The notes beneath the pieces are model-generated. The model was not told where the DNA came from. It made no database searches and was given only the letters and a program-made list of their open reading frames with translations. A stretch of 34,993 bases of DNA from Brachyspira sp. (GTDB lineage Bacteria; Spirochaetota; Brachyspiria; Brachyspirales; Brachyspiraceae). The translations under genes and the position numbers were made by a program. The stretch lies in NCBI RefSeq assembly GCF_029258575.1, contig NZ_JARHYI010000070.1:1-34993 (forward strand). Direction: 5' to 3'. Positions 25,457-33,797 of the stretch are shown piece after piece. The first letter of the stretch is position 1. Every line of letters begins with the position of its first letter.

Positions 25457-25490
25457 TAGCCTTTGCATTAAATTAATAACACAAAGGCTA
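25457..25490. repeat. Inverted repeat between thlA and crt
   Basis: TAGCCTTTG at 25457-25465 is inverted at 25482-25490, with a 16-base loop. The T-run after it on the minus strand is poor (AATATTAAAAATT), so it is more likely an mRNA processing or stability hairpin than a full terminator. Confidence 0.55.
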
Positions 25491-25573
25491 TATTATTAAT
25501 AACCTTATTAATAAATTATCTCATTATCTTAATCATACTCAAAACACTATTTTATAAAAAATAATTAATTATA

Positions 25574-26761
25574 CTATTCTCTTTCTACTATAGTAGCACA
25601 GCCCATACCACCACCTATACAAAGAGTAGCAAGACCTCTTTTAGCATTTTTAGCTTCCATTTCATGAAGTAAAGTAACAAAAATTCTGCAGCCTGAAGCA
25701 CCTACTGGGTGACCTAAAGCAATAGCTCCGCCATTAGGATTAAGCTGTTTTTCAACATCAATACCCAATTCTTTACCAACAGCAACTGATTGAGCTGCAA
25801 AAGCTTCATTAGATTCAATAATATCAAAATCTTTAATAGTTAATCCTGTTCTAGCTAATAATTTTTTAGTAGCAGCAACTGGTCCAATACCCATAATTCT
25901 AGGTTCAACACCACCTAAACCGCCTGTAATCCAAGTAGCCATAGGTTTAATTCCTAATTCTTTGGCTTTTTCTTCACTCATAACAACAACAGCAGCAGCT
26001 CCATCATTTATGCTTGAGGAATTACCTGCTGTTACTCTTCCACCATCTGGTTTAAAAGCAGGTTTTAATTTGGATAAAGTTTCTACTGTAGTTCCAGCTC
26101 TTGGACCTTCATCTTTGTCTACAACTACATCGCCTTTTTTAGTCTTAATAGTAACAGGAACTATTTCTTTTTTGAAAGCACCAGCTTCCTGAGCTTTTAC
26201 GGCTTTCTGCTGAGAGTTAGCTGCAAATGAATCTAATTCTTCACGAGTAAGTTTCCAATCATCACAGATATTTTCTGCAGTTATACCCATATGGTAATTA
26301 TTGAATGCATCCCAAAGAGCATCATTAACCATAGTATCTATTACTGTATCATTACCCATTCTGTAACCATAACGGGCTTTTTTAAGAGCATAAGGAGCCA
26401 ATGACATATTTTCTGTACCGCCTGCAACAACTATATCAGCATTGCCTGCAGCTATCATATTAGCAGCCATATTTACAGCATCAAGTCCTGAACCGCAAAC
26501 TACATTTATTGTCATAGCTGGTACTTCTACTGGAAGTCCTGCTTTTATAGAACATTGACGAGCCACATTCTGACCCTGTGAAGCCTGTATAACACAGCCC
26601 ATATATACCATATCAACTTGATTAGGGGCTACTTTAGCTCTATTCAAAGCCTCTTTTATTACTATTGCACCCAATTCAGAAGCTGGAACTGTACTTAAAG
26701 CTCCTCCCATACTTCCTATTGCTGTACGGCATGCACTTGCTATTACTATTTTTTTAGACAT
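25574..26761 (-). CDS. thlA: Acetyl-CoA C-acetyltransferase (thiolase)
   Basis: This thiolase condenses two acetyl-CoA to acetoacetyl-CoA, opening the butyrate pathway continued by hbd and crt. The 395-residue length is standard for degradative/biosynthetic thiolase II. The nucleophilic Cys89 lies in [23 protein letters not shown] is near 114, [18 protein letters not shown] near 340 carries the catalytic His, and CIGGGMG near the end carries the second catalytic Cys. A TGGAG site precedes the ATG, and a good promoter lies 65-90 bases upstream. It is the first gene of the thlA-crt-hbd set and is divergent from the AtoE remnant. Confidence 0.95.
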   Translation of the reverse strand: MSKKIVIASACRTAIGSMGGALSTVPASELGAIVIKEALNRAKVAPNQVDMVYMGCVIQASQGQNVARQCSIKAGLPVEVPAMTINVVCGSGLDAVNMAANMIAAGNADIVVAGGTENMSLAPYALKKARYGYRMGNDTVIDTMVNDALWDAFNNYHMGITAENICDDWKLTREELDSFAANSQQKAVKAQEAGAFKKEIVPVTIKTKKGDVVVDKDEGPRAGTTVETLSKLKPAFKPDGGRVTAGNSSSINDGAAAVVVMSEEKAKELGIKPMATWITGGLGGVEPRIMGIGPVAATKKLLARTGLTIKDFDIIESNEAFAAQSVAVGKELGIDVEKQLNPNGGAIALGHPVGASGCRIFVTLLHEMEAKNAKRGLATLCIGGGMGCATIVERE

Positions 26762-26793
26762 ATTTTTATCTCCAAAGAATTATTAATTTTAAC

Positions 26794-26816
26794 CGCATTT
26801 TTATAATATCAATGCG
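26794..26816 (-). promoter_or_regulatory. 5' leader stem-loop of the thlA transcript
   Basis: CGCATT (26794-26799) and AATGCG (26811-26816) can pair across an 11-base loop. The element would begin only a few bases after the predicted transcription start (about 26818), a position typical of 5' stems that stabilise mRNA. Confidence 0.35.
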
Positions 26817-26824
26817 TTGCTTTT

Positions 26825-26853
26825 AGTATAGTACATTTTTTTTACAATTTCAA
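26825..26853 (-). promoter_or_regulatory. Promoter of thlA
   Basis: On the minus strand TTGAAA (26848-26853), a 17-base spacer and TATACT (26825-26830) form a good vegetative promoter for the butyrate-pathway genes. Confidence 0.7.
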
Positions 26854-26884
26854 TTAAATATAATATTTTTTGTTATACCTATGT

Positions 26885-26896
26885 ATTGTATACAAT
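26885..26896. promoter_or_regulatory. Perfect 12-bp palindrome ATTGTATACAAT between divergent promoters
   Basis: ATTGTATACAAT lies between the minus-strand thlA promoter and the plus-strand promoter of the AtoE remnant. The core TTGTATACAA resembles operators bound by some GntR-family regulators, and its place between divergent promoters suits a shared regulatory site. A chance palindrome in AT-rich DNA remains possible. Confidence 0.4.
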
Positions 26897-26928
26897 TTTA
26901 TGAATACAAATTTAATTAATACTTCTTA

Positions 26929-26956
26929 TTGACAAATGGATTATTATTCATATACT
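26929..26956 (+). promoter_or_regulatory. Promoter in front of the AtoE remnant
   Basis: TTGACA (26929-26934), a 16-base spacer and TATACT (26951-26956) form a strong promoter match on the plus strand, directed into the decayed transporter gene. Confidence 0.65.
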
Positions 26957-26999
26957 AAAAAACATGAAACTTATGCCAAAAATAGAATTTAATTTAAGC

Positions 27000-27291
27000 A
27001 GTTTTATTATTGACTAAGCAGTCATTTATTAGGGTTATTTCTCATTGTAAAATCGGAGTACAATGGGCTAGTCCTATTATGATACCTGCAGGGGCTTTAA
27101 TAGTAGTAGATCCAGCAAAAACGGCTATGGCTATTGCATATGGTGATAGCTGAACTAATATGATACAACCTTTTTTAGCTTTACTAGCACTTGGTATAGC
27201 AAAACTTGGAGTAAGGGATATTATGGGATATACTCTTATTGTTTTAGTTGTAAGTGGTATTGTGATAGGATTAGGTATTACTATATTCTAA
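27000..27291 (+). pseudogene. Remnant of a short-chain fatty acid transporter (AtoE family)
   Basis: The plus strand keeps the C-terminal end of an AtoE-type transporter. It begins with a damaged G-x-QWA segment, then PIMIPAGALIVVDPAKTAMA, IAYGDS, a TGA stop, and TNMIQPFLALLALGIAKLGV. It ends RDIMGYTLIVLVVSGIVIGL and a TAA at 27289. In intact homologues the TGA position is Trp (GDAWTNMIQPF), so a TGG to TGA change is likely. The N-terminal three quarters are missing. The original role would have been uptake or export of acetoacetate or butyrate, fitting the adjacent butyrate genes. Confidence 0.75.
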
Positions 27292-27316
27292 TATTAGATA
27301 AATATTTGATAAAAAA

Positions 27317-27345
27317 GGTTGGATTAAATTTATCTAACCTTTTTT
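27317..27345. terminator. Bidirectional terminator before mutL
   Basis: GGTTGGAT pairs with ATCTAACC (one G-T pair) across a seven-base loop, flanked by AAAAAA upstream and TTTTTTT downstream. It would end plus-strand transcription of the AtoE remnant. Confidence 0.8.
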
Positions 27346-27374
27346 TATTTTAAAAAAAATATATAATAAGATGA

Positions 27375-29261
27375 ATGAATAAAAATATAATGAAACTTCC
27401 GCAATCTGTAGCTAATCGTATAGCTGCTGGAGAGGTTATAGAAAGACCCGCATCTATGCTTAAAGAATTATTGGAAAATGCAATAGATTCTGGTGCTTCT
27501 GATATTGAAGTATTCGTAGAAGAAGCTGGTATTAGAACTATGATAGTAGAAGATAATGGAAACGGAATAAGATTCGATGAACTTCCTTTAGCTGTTACAC
27601 ATCATGCTACGAGTAAAATACATTCTATAGAAGATTTAGATTTTATATATACATTAGGATTTAGAGGAGAGGCTTTGGCTTCTATATCGGATGTTACAAA
27701 TTTAGAAATAGTTTCAAAAAGTATAGAAGAGAAAAATGGAGGTAGAATAATAGTAGAAGGCGGTAAAATAATAGAACATAAACCAGCTGCTGCTTCTCAA
27801 GGAACGAAAATTATAGCTAAAAATTTATTCTTTAATATACCTGCTAGATACAAATTCCTGAAAAATGTTTCCAGAGAATTTTTCTTAGTAAAAGAAGTTT
27901 TTGATACAGAAGCTTTAGTACAGCATAATATTTCTATGAAACTTAAAAATAATAGTAAAGTTGTAAGTTCATATATTAAAGCTGATTCTATAAAAGATAG
28001 AATAGAAAATTACTTATCTGATAACAATGTATTTAGAAATTTAATAGAAATTGAAATAGAAAAAGATGGAACATTGATTTACGGCTTATTTTCAAATTCA
28101 AAAATAAGTCAGTCTATGAGAAAAAATAATTTCATATTTCTAAATAACAGACCAATAGAAAATAGAGTTCTTGCCTATGCTATAAAAAATGCATATTCAA
28201 ATGCTATACCAAAAGAGAGATATCCTTTTTTCTTTTTATACATAAATATCGACAGCAGTAAAATAGATGTTAATGTTCACCCTAGTAAAAAAGAGGTAAG
28301 AATAAAAAATGAAAGAGAGATTTCTGGTATACTATACAACACTATATCAAAGAATATAAATTTAACAAATAATTTCGATTCTGTTAATATAGAGGTAGAT
28401 ATAGATAAAGATATTACACCTACTTTTCCAATACAGAATAATAATACAGAAAATTATCAAAATAATATAAATAATTCATCAGAATATCAAAACTTTCAGT
28501 ATAGTAATTCATTGAATAATAATTTTGATTATAATGAAAATATTACAGAAAATAATAATATAGAAAGCGATTATAAAAACACTATAATAGAAGAAAATAT
28601 TACTAATAAACAAATAAATTCAAATGAAAATAATTATAGCACATATAGTAGTATAAATAATATAAAAAATGATATAAAATTCGGTGAATATACAAGAGCA
28701 ATAGGACAGGCATTTTCTTCCTATATAGTAGCTGAACGCGGTAATGAAATGTATATAATAGATCAGCATGCCGCTTATGAAAGACTTAATTATGAAAGAA
28801 TATACAAAACTCTAATATCAAAAAAAATAGAATATGAAAGACTACTCATACCATGCGAAATTGAATACAGAGATTATGAAATAGATATTTTGAATGAAGT
28901 AAAAGAATCAATAGAAGCTATAGGTATAAAATTTGAGGCTAATTCTAAACATAGCATTATAATAGAAGATATACCAATATATATACCTAGAAATCAAAAA
29001 ATTGAAAAAATAATAAAAGACATATTAGATATATACATCAATAAAGGGGATAATAATAATTTAGAAAAAGTAATAAAGTACACCTGTGCCACTATATCAT
29101 GCAAATACTCTCCAAAGGCTGGAGATAAACTTTCAAATAGCGATATGCAGACATTACTTGATTTGCTTGAAAAAGAAAATATACTTACAAACTGTCCTCA
29201 TGGAAGACCTTTTGTATTAAGGCTATCAAAAGAATATTTAGATAAAAAATTCTTTAGATAA
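27375..29261 (+). CDS. mutL: DNA mismatch repair endonuclease MutL
   Basis: MutL links MutS mismatch recognition to strand removal. The 628-residue protein has the GHKL ATPase domain: IAAGEVIERPASMLKELLENA near residue 16, DNGNGI near 57, GFRGEALASI near 92, and VNVHPSKKEVR near 297. A disordered Asn/Glu-rich linker covers about residues 345-440. The C-terminal dimerisation domain has the endonuclease motif DQHA-x2-E-x4-E (IIDQHAAYERLNYE), then ACTISCKYSPKAGD and CPHGRPF, the metal-binding partner motifs. This is the nicking type used where no MutH exists. Start could be ATG 27375 or the in-frame ATG 27390; no clear ribosome site decides. It lies just after a terminator and is not obviously linked to mutS here. 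Confidence 0.95.
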   Translation: MNKNIMKLPQSVANRIAAGEVIERPASMLKELLENAIDSGASDIEVFVEEAGIRTMIVEDNGNGIRFDELPLAVTHHATSKIHSIEDLDFIYTLGFRGEALASISDVTNLEIVSKSIEEKNGGRIIVEGGKIIEHKPAAASQGTKIIAKNLFFNIPARYKFLKNVSREFFLVKEVFDTEALVQHNISMKLKNNSKVVSSYIKADSIKDRIENYLSDNNVFRNLIEIEIEKDGTLIYGLFSNSKISQSMRKNNFIFLNNRPIENRVLAYAIKNAYSNAIPKERYPFFFLYINIDSSKIDVNVHPSKKEVRIKNEREISGILYNTISKNINLTNNFDSVNIEVDIDKDITPTFPIQNNNTENYQNNINNSSEYQNFQYSNSLNNNFDYNENITENNNIESDYKNTIIEENITNKQINSNENNYSTYSSINNIKNDIKFGEYTRAIGQAFSSYIVAERGNEMYIIDQHAAYERLNYERIYKTLISKKIEYERLLIPCEIEYRDYEIDILNEVKESIEAIGIKFEANSKHSIIIEDIPIYIPRNQKIEKIIKDILDIYINKGDNNNLEKVIKYTCATISCKYSPKAGDKLSNSDMQTLLDLLEKENILTNCPHGRPFVLRLSKEYLDKKFFR

Positions 29262-29328
29262 TACTATTTTTATTATTCTTAATTCTACTTCTATTAATAA
29301 AAATTATACAAAAATAAACCCATTTTAA

Positions 29329-29357
29329 TTGACAAAGTATAATAATTACTATATAAT
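29329..29357 (+). promoter_or_regulatory. Consensus promoter in front of the broken ankyrin gene
   Basis: TTGACA (29329-29334), exactly 17 bases, then TATAAT (29352-29357): a perfect vegetative consensus 22 bases before the ATG of the ankyrin remnant. Confidence 0.8.
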
Positions 29358-29378
29358 CCAATTATATCCTATAAGCAT

Positions 29379-29890
29379 ATGGGGTATAAAAAAGTATTTA
29401 TTACATTATTATTGTTTAATATTCTTTTGTATTCTAAAACTTTAGATGAATCGTTCTTTTCCGCTGTAAAAGATAATAATATAAAAAGTTAAATCATATT
29501 TAGAGTAAGGTGCAAACTATAATACACTAGATTCTTATGATAGAACAGCTTTAATAAATGCTTCTATATAGATATATGATGATATAGAACAAGTGGCTGA
29601 TATAAATATTCAAGATAAAGTAAATGCTATAGCATTAATGTATACTGATAGAAATACAAATAGTGGAAAAAGGAGCAGATATTAAAACCCAAGATTACAA
29701 TGGATACACTTCTTTAATTTCGGCATAGGCAACATCAGAAGTGAGATTTGCTGAAGCATTTGTTAAATTTATAGTAGAACAAGGAGTTGATGAAAATATT
29801 GAAAATAACTATGGAGATACTGCTTTAGATATAGCGAGGCTCTTAAACTTAAAAAATTACAGGTATTCTAAAAAAGCTCAAAAAATATAA
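29379..29890 (+). pseudogene. Broken secreted ankyrin-repeat gene
   Basis: From ATG 29379 an intact signal peptide can be read (MGYKKVFITLLLFNILLYSK), followed by LDESFFSAVKDNNIK and a stop. Later pieces in other frames are ankyrin repeats: LDSYDRTALINAS, ADINIQDK, GADIKTQDYNGYTSLIS with a TAG, and ENIENNYGDTALDIARLLNL running to TAA 29888. Several frameshifts separate them. It is a decayed relative of the intact gene at 21760-22914 and lies between mutL and the RNase R gene. Confidence 0.75.
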
Positions 29891-29918
29891 ACTAAATTTT
29901 GATGATTAAATTTGTAAC

Positions 29919-29946
29919 TTTACATTTATAGTTAATTTAGTATAAT
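29919..29946 (+). promoter_or_regulatory. Probable promoter of the RNase R gene
   Basis: TTTACA (29919-29924), a 16-base spacer and TATAAT (29941-29946) would start a transcript near 29953, giving a leader of about 110 bases before the RNase R start. The leader contains an eight-codon ORF, MKDLEKLK, whose ATG lies at the predicted 5' end. Confidence 0.55.
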
Positions 29947-30064
29947 AAAGTCATGAAAGATTTAGAAAAATTAAAGTAAATATTAAATGGATCAATTACA
30001 ATAAATCATTTAAATAGAATTAATGATTATTTATGAAGTATATAAACAAAATCTAAGATAAATT

Positions 30065-32068
30065 ATGGGTAACATTGTAAATATGAAAGTAATAAAATTA
30101 TTGAAAAGAATTAACAAAGAAAAAGAATTGGATATATCTGATTATAAAAAAAAATATGTAGAAACGAAAAAAGACAAATTACGTTTTGAGAAAATGCTTC
30201 AAAAATCTGTTTCAATGGGGCTTGTCATGAAAAAATCAAGCAAATTGAAACTTACAAATGAAGGAATTAAATATTTAGAGAGAGAATTAAAACAATCAGC
30301 AGAAAAAGATAAATATGCATCTAATGATAGAAAAATAAGCAAAATTAAAAAAGATAATAAGTCAGATAAAAAAACAAGCATACCAAAACCTGAAATTAAA
30401 ATAGATATTAATAATGCTAAAAAAGATGCTGAAATAATAGCAAAGGCATACAATGTACCTACAGAATTTCCAAAAAAATGTATAGAAGAAGCAAAACTAC
30501 TTCCTGATAGCATGGAAAATGTGGAATTAGAATTTGACAGAATAGATTTAAGAAATATCAGAACAGTAACCATAGACGGATCCGATTCTAAAGATTTTGA
30601 TGATGCTATAAGTATAGAAAAATTAGATGAAGGCTATAAATTGGGAATACATATTGCGGATGTAAGTCATTTTGTAGTTATTGGAAGTGCTTTAGATAGG
30701 GAAGCAAGGAAGAGGGGCAACAGCGTTTATTTAATAGATACAGTTTATCCTATGTTTCCGCATGAGCTTTCAAATGGAATATGTTCTTTAAATGAAGGCG
30801 TAAGCAGATTTACAATGACAGTATTCGTAACTATAGATAATAAAGGCAATATAAAAGAAAGTTCATTTCATAAAAGTGTTATAAAATCAAGCAGAAGATT
30901 AACTTATGATTATGCTCAGGATATATTAGATTCTATAGAGCAAGATGAAGATTGGCTTGTAGAATTATTAAAAAATGCTGATGATGTAAAAAAAATACTT
31001 CTTCAAAAGAGAATAGAAAATGGAAGTATAGAGTTTAATCTCAATGAAACTCAAATAATATTAGATAAAGGAGGAAATCCTAAAGACTTTTTTATTGGAG
31101 AGAGAAAAGAAACTCATAAAATAATAGAAGAATTAATGCTCATTGCAAACTGCGAAGTAGCTAAGAGATTAAAAAATATAAAAGGCTCCATATACAGAGT
31201 TCATGACAGTCCAGACCAAGAGAAACTTGATACATTCACAAGAATAGCATTCAATAGAGGATATAGAGTTACAAGAGATTCTGACGGCAATTTAGATTTT
31301 CATTCATTTATAGAATCTATAATGGGAAAGCCAGATGAAAAATTACTTCTTACCCTACTTTTACGCTCAATGAAGCAGGCTATATATGATGTTAATAACA
31401 TAGGGCATTTCGGACTTTGTTTTGAATATTATACTCATTTTACATCACCTATAAGAAGATACACAGATTTACTCACTCATAGACTTTTAAAACAGTCATT
31501 AGAAGGAATAAATAATTTAAAACCTTCTATGCAGCAATTTTTCACAAACTCCGCTCAATGGTGTTCAAAGACTGAAAGGATAGCAGTTGAATGTGAAAGA
31601 AGTTTGGATAAAGTAAAAGCTGCTAGATTCATGAAAGATAAAATAGGAAATGAATATAATGGAATAGTAAGCGGAATCACAAATTTTGGAATATTCGTAG
31701 AAATAGAAGATAGAGGAATAGAAGGATTAATTAGATATGCTACTTTAAAATCGCATTATAAATATGATGAGCATGAACAGGCTGCATATAGCGAAGAAGA
31801 TGAAAAATGGTATACATTGGGCGACAGAATGCGAATAGTAGTTTATAAAGTTGATGTAAAAGAATTATTCATTGACTTCTTACCAGCAAGTGAATTTGAT
31901 AATAGTTTTGATGATAGAGATATAATAGACAGCAGAGATTTTTTAAAAAAGAAGAAAAAAAACAAAAAAGAAATATATTCAAAAAAATCTCAATCATCTA
32001 AAAGCAAAAATAAAAAAAGAAATACAAAATACCGAAAAGAAAAGAAAAAATCTAAAAAGAGAAGATAA
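30065..32068 (+). CDS. rnr: RNase R-type 3'-5' exoribonuclease lacking cold-shock domains
   Basis: This 667-residue RNase II/R-family enzyme would degrade structured RNA hydrolytically from the 3' end. Residues 1-80 resemble the winged-helix of RNase R. A Lys-rich linker (80-115) then leads directly to the helix that normally follows the second cold-shock domain (EIIAKAYNVPTEFPKKCIEEA). The two OB-fold cold-shock domains are therefore missing. The RNB domain starts near 160 and has TIDGSDSKDFDDA with Asp171, 177, 179 and 180, then GIHIADVSHFV and the late HFTSPIRRYTDLLTHRLL. An S1 domain follows (GIVSGITNFGIFVEI near 540), then a very Lys/Arg-rich tail of about 45 residues. Start could also be the in-frame ATG at residue 7. 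No smpB or other partner is adjacent. Confidence 0.9.
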   Translation: MGNIVNMKVIKLLKRINKEKELDISDYKKKYVETKKDKLRFEKMLQKSVSMGLVMKKSSKLKLTNEGIKYLERELKQSAEKDKYASNDRKISKIKKDNKSDKKTSIPKPEIKIDINNAKKDAEIIAKAYNVPTEFPKKCIEEAKLLPDSMENVELEFDRIDLRNIRTVTIDGSDSKDFDDAISIEKLDEGYKLGIHIADVSHFVVIGSALDREARKRGNSVYLIDTVYPMFPHELSNGICSLNEGVSRFTMTVFVTIDNKGNIKESSFHKSVIKSSRRLTYDYAQDILDSIEQDEDWLVELLKNADDVKKILLQKRIENGSIEFNLNETQIILDKGGNPKDFFIGERKETHKIIEELMLIANCEVAKRLKNIKGSIYRVHDSPDQEKLDTFTRIAFNRGYRVTRDSDGNLDFHSFIESIMGKPDEKLLLTLLLRSMKQAIYDVNNIGHFGLCFEYYTHFTSPIRRYTDLLTHRLLKQSLEGINNLKPSMQQFFTNSAQWCSKTERIAVECERSLDKVKAARFMKDKIGNEYNGIVSGITNFGIFVEIEDRGIEGLIRYATLKSHYKYDEHEQAAYSEEDEKWYTLGDRMRIVVYKVDVKELFIDFLPASEFDNSFDDRDIIDSRDFLKKKKKNKKEIYSKKSQSSKSKNKKRNTKYRKEKKKSKKRR

Positions 32069-32078
32069 TTTTTATTTA

Positions 32079-32117
32079 AAAAAGGTTTTCTTCATTTAAT
32101 ATTTTAGGAAACCTTTT
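32079..32117. terminator. Terminator shared by rnr and hsdS
   Basis: AAAGGTTTTC pairs with GGAAACCTTT around a 16-base loop between two convergent genes. The T-run is good on the minus strand (CCTTTTTTAAAT) and short on the plus strand. Confidence 0.65.
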
Positions 32118-32118
32118 A

Positions 32119-32916
32119 TCAGATATTAAATTTGATAGTATTAATAATATCATTCAGTTTATTAATTTTTTCAACAATTCTTTTTTGTTCTTCTATCGAA
32201 GGTAATGGAATATAGAGAGCATTTAAGCTATCAGTATTTAAAGTATTTCCCTTAATTGCTGTTTTAGTATCACCAGATTGAGAAATTAAAGGCATTATTA
32301 AAAATAGGTAATTTGTTATTATCTTATCACTATCAATAAATGGATGAATAGATATAATAGCTTCATTATGAAATGCATCTATTCCCAAAATTGATACTTT
32401 ACCTACTGTAAGTTTAAAACTCATTAAAAGAGTTCCTGCAGTTGATATTCTATTTTTAAATATTTTTTCCATAGAATATTCATTTACTTTTTCTTTAGTT
32501 TCATATAGAATACCATCAGGTATAAGATCAGCTATAGAAACCCAAGGAAAAGTAGAATTATCCCAATATTCATTTTCTTTTCTAGGAGGTGTTTTACCCA
32601 TTGAATATGATACAAGGTTATTAAATCTTACCCAAGTCCAACTATCAGGTATTTCAAAAGGAAGCTCTTCATCTATGCAAACATCTTTCAAAATATTTTT
32701 GCCGTCTGTAATTCTTTCATAATATGAACCGTCTTTCTTATATATCTCGCTTGTAGTTTTATCTTTTTTTATCTTGCCTTCTTTTATTAAACTTTCTTTT
32801 TCTTCCTTTATGCGTTTCAAAAGTTCTTCTACTGGCTCATCTCTTTTATTTTGCTCTGTGAGTTTGCCTTCAACTGCCATTTGAAGTATTGATTTTTTTA
32901 ATTCTGATGCTGTCAT
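32119..32916 (-). CDS. hsdS: Type I restriction-modification specificity subunit HsdS, half length
   Basis: HsdS recognises the target sequence for a type I restriction-modification complex. This 265-residue protein has the common N-terminal start (ASELKKSILQMAVEGKLTEQ, then a charged helix with EELLKRIKEEKE). It continues with EELPFEIPDSWTWVRFNNLV, then one target-recognition domain, and ends at the conserved LPSIEEQKRIVEKINKLND helix. Full-length HsdS proteins (about 400-460 residues) have a second recognition domain after this helix, which is absent. A half subunit could work only as a dimer; otherwise it is a truncated remnant. The stop lies next to the terminator shared with rnr. The matching hsdM and hsdR genes upstream are damaged, so the locus is probably inactive. 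Confidence 0.85.
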   Translation of the reverse strand: MTASELKKSILQMAVEGKLTEQNKRDEPVEELLKRIKEEKESLIKEGKIKKDKTTSEIYKKDGSYYERITDGKNILKDVCIDEELPFEIPDSWTWVRFNNLVSYSMGKTPPRKENEYWDNSTFPWVSIADLIPDGILYETKEKVNEYSMEKIFKNRISTAGTLLMSFKLTVGKVSILGIDAFHNEAIISIHPFIDSDKIITNYLFLIMPLISQSGDTKTAIKGNTLNTDSLNALYIPLPSIEEQKRIVEKINKLNDIINTIKFNI

Positions 32917-32985
32917 GTTGCTTCCTATTATTGTTATGCTCGAAAAATCCTATAAACTCCTAGATAATAATTTAAATTTTAATAT

Positions 32986-33046
32986 TGCAGGGCTTTGCCC
33001 CGCACCCCAGTTCTTTTATTGGTATAAAAGAACCAAAAAAACTGCA
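32986..33046. repeat. GC-rich palindromic intergenic element
   Basis: About 60 bases bounded by TGCAG and CTGCA hold two nested hairpins: GGGC-ttt-GCCC at the left and GTTCTTTTAT / ATAAAAGAAC with a four-base loop at the right. The G/C-rich start is strikingly unlike the surrounding AT-rich DNA. It has the appearance of a dispersed REP-like or miniature element, lying between hsdM and hsdS. Only one copy is in the window. Confidence 0.6.
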
Positions 33047-33110
33047 TTTATATACAAACAATTAATATTATATTTTTTACTATAAACAAATATTCAAAAC
33101 TATTTATATA

Positions 33111-33797
33111 TTATTTCAATATATTCATTATGTTATCAAGCACTCTGTCTATATCCGCGTCCAAACTCTTCCTATGCTCCTGATACTGTTTTATAAGTTC
33201 GTCCGGTGGAAGTATTTCCTCCTCCTCATTAGGGTATCCGCATAAGTCTATATTATAATTCCTTTCTATTATCTCATCAATACTGTATTTTCTGGTCTTA
33301 TCAAAACCGTCTGCACTAATCTCTTTTCTATTATTCCACCATTCAAATACTTCATTAAAATGTTCAAGTTTCATAGGTTTAGTTTTTGAGAAGTTTTTAT
33401 ATCCTTCGGGCATATCAAGTCTATACACCCAAGTTTCTTTTGTGGAATGCGTTTTATCAAAGAATAATATATTAGTTGTAATAGATGTATAAGGAGCAAA
33501 AACACTATGAGGCATACGCACTATAGTATGTAAGTTAAACTCTTTAAATAATTTTTTCTTTATAGACACTTTTATATTATCAGTACCGAATAAAAATCCG
33601 TCAGGAAGTATTACTGCACTTCTTCCATTGAGTTTAAGTCTATACATTATAAGAGTAACAAATAAATCTGCTGTTTCGCTGCTTCTTAAATCAGGCGGGA
33701 AATTCATTTTTATATTTTCTTTTTCATTTCCTCCATAAGGCGGATTCATTACTATAATATCAAATTTATCGCTTTCTTTAAAATCTCTTATATAACT
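33111..33797 (-). pseudogene. hsdM: Type I restriction-modification DNA methyltransferase HsdM, C-terminal part only
   Basis: The frame holds the second half of an N6-adenine methyltransferase HsdM: RDFKESDKFDIIVMNPPYGG with the catalytic NPPY motif, then SSETADLFVTLIMYRLKLNG, AVILPDGFLFG, and a C-terminal helical part ending in DNIMNILK. The SAM-binding motif I and the N-terminal helical domain are missing. The frame opens within the fused hsdR end: upstream of residue 1 it meets a stop at 33798-33800. The ATG of NPPY is not a natural start. A deletion has joined it to hsdR out of frame. No active methyltransferase is expected. Confidence 0.85.

Noticed and set aside
28380-28690. Low-complexity Asn-rich tract inside mutL as a possible insertion
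   Set aside because: It lies exactly where MutL proteins have a variable disordered linker, so it is normal for the family.
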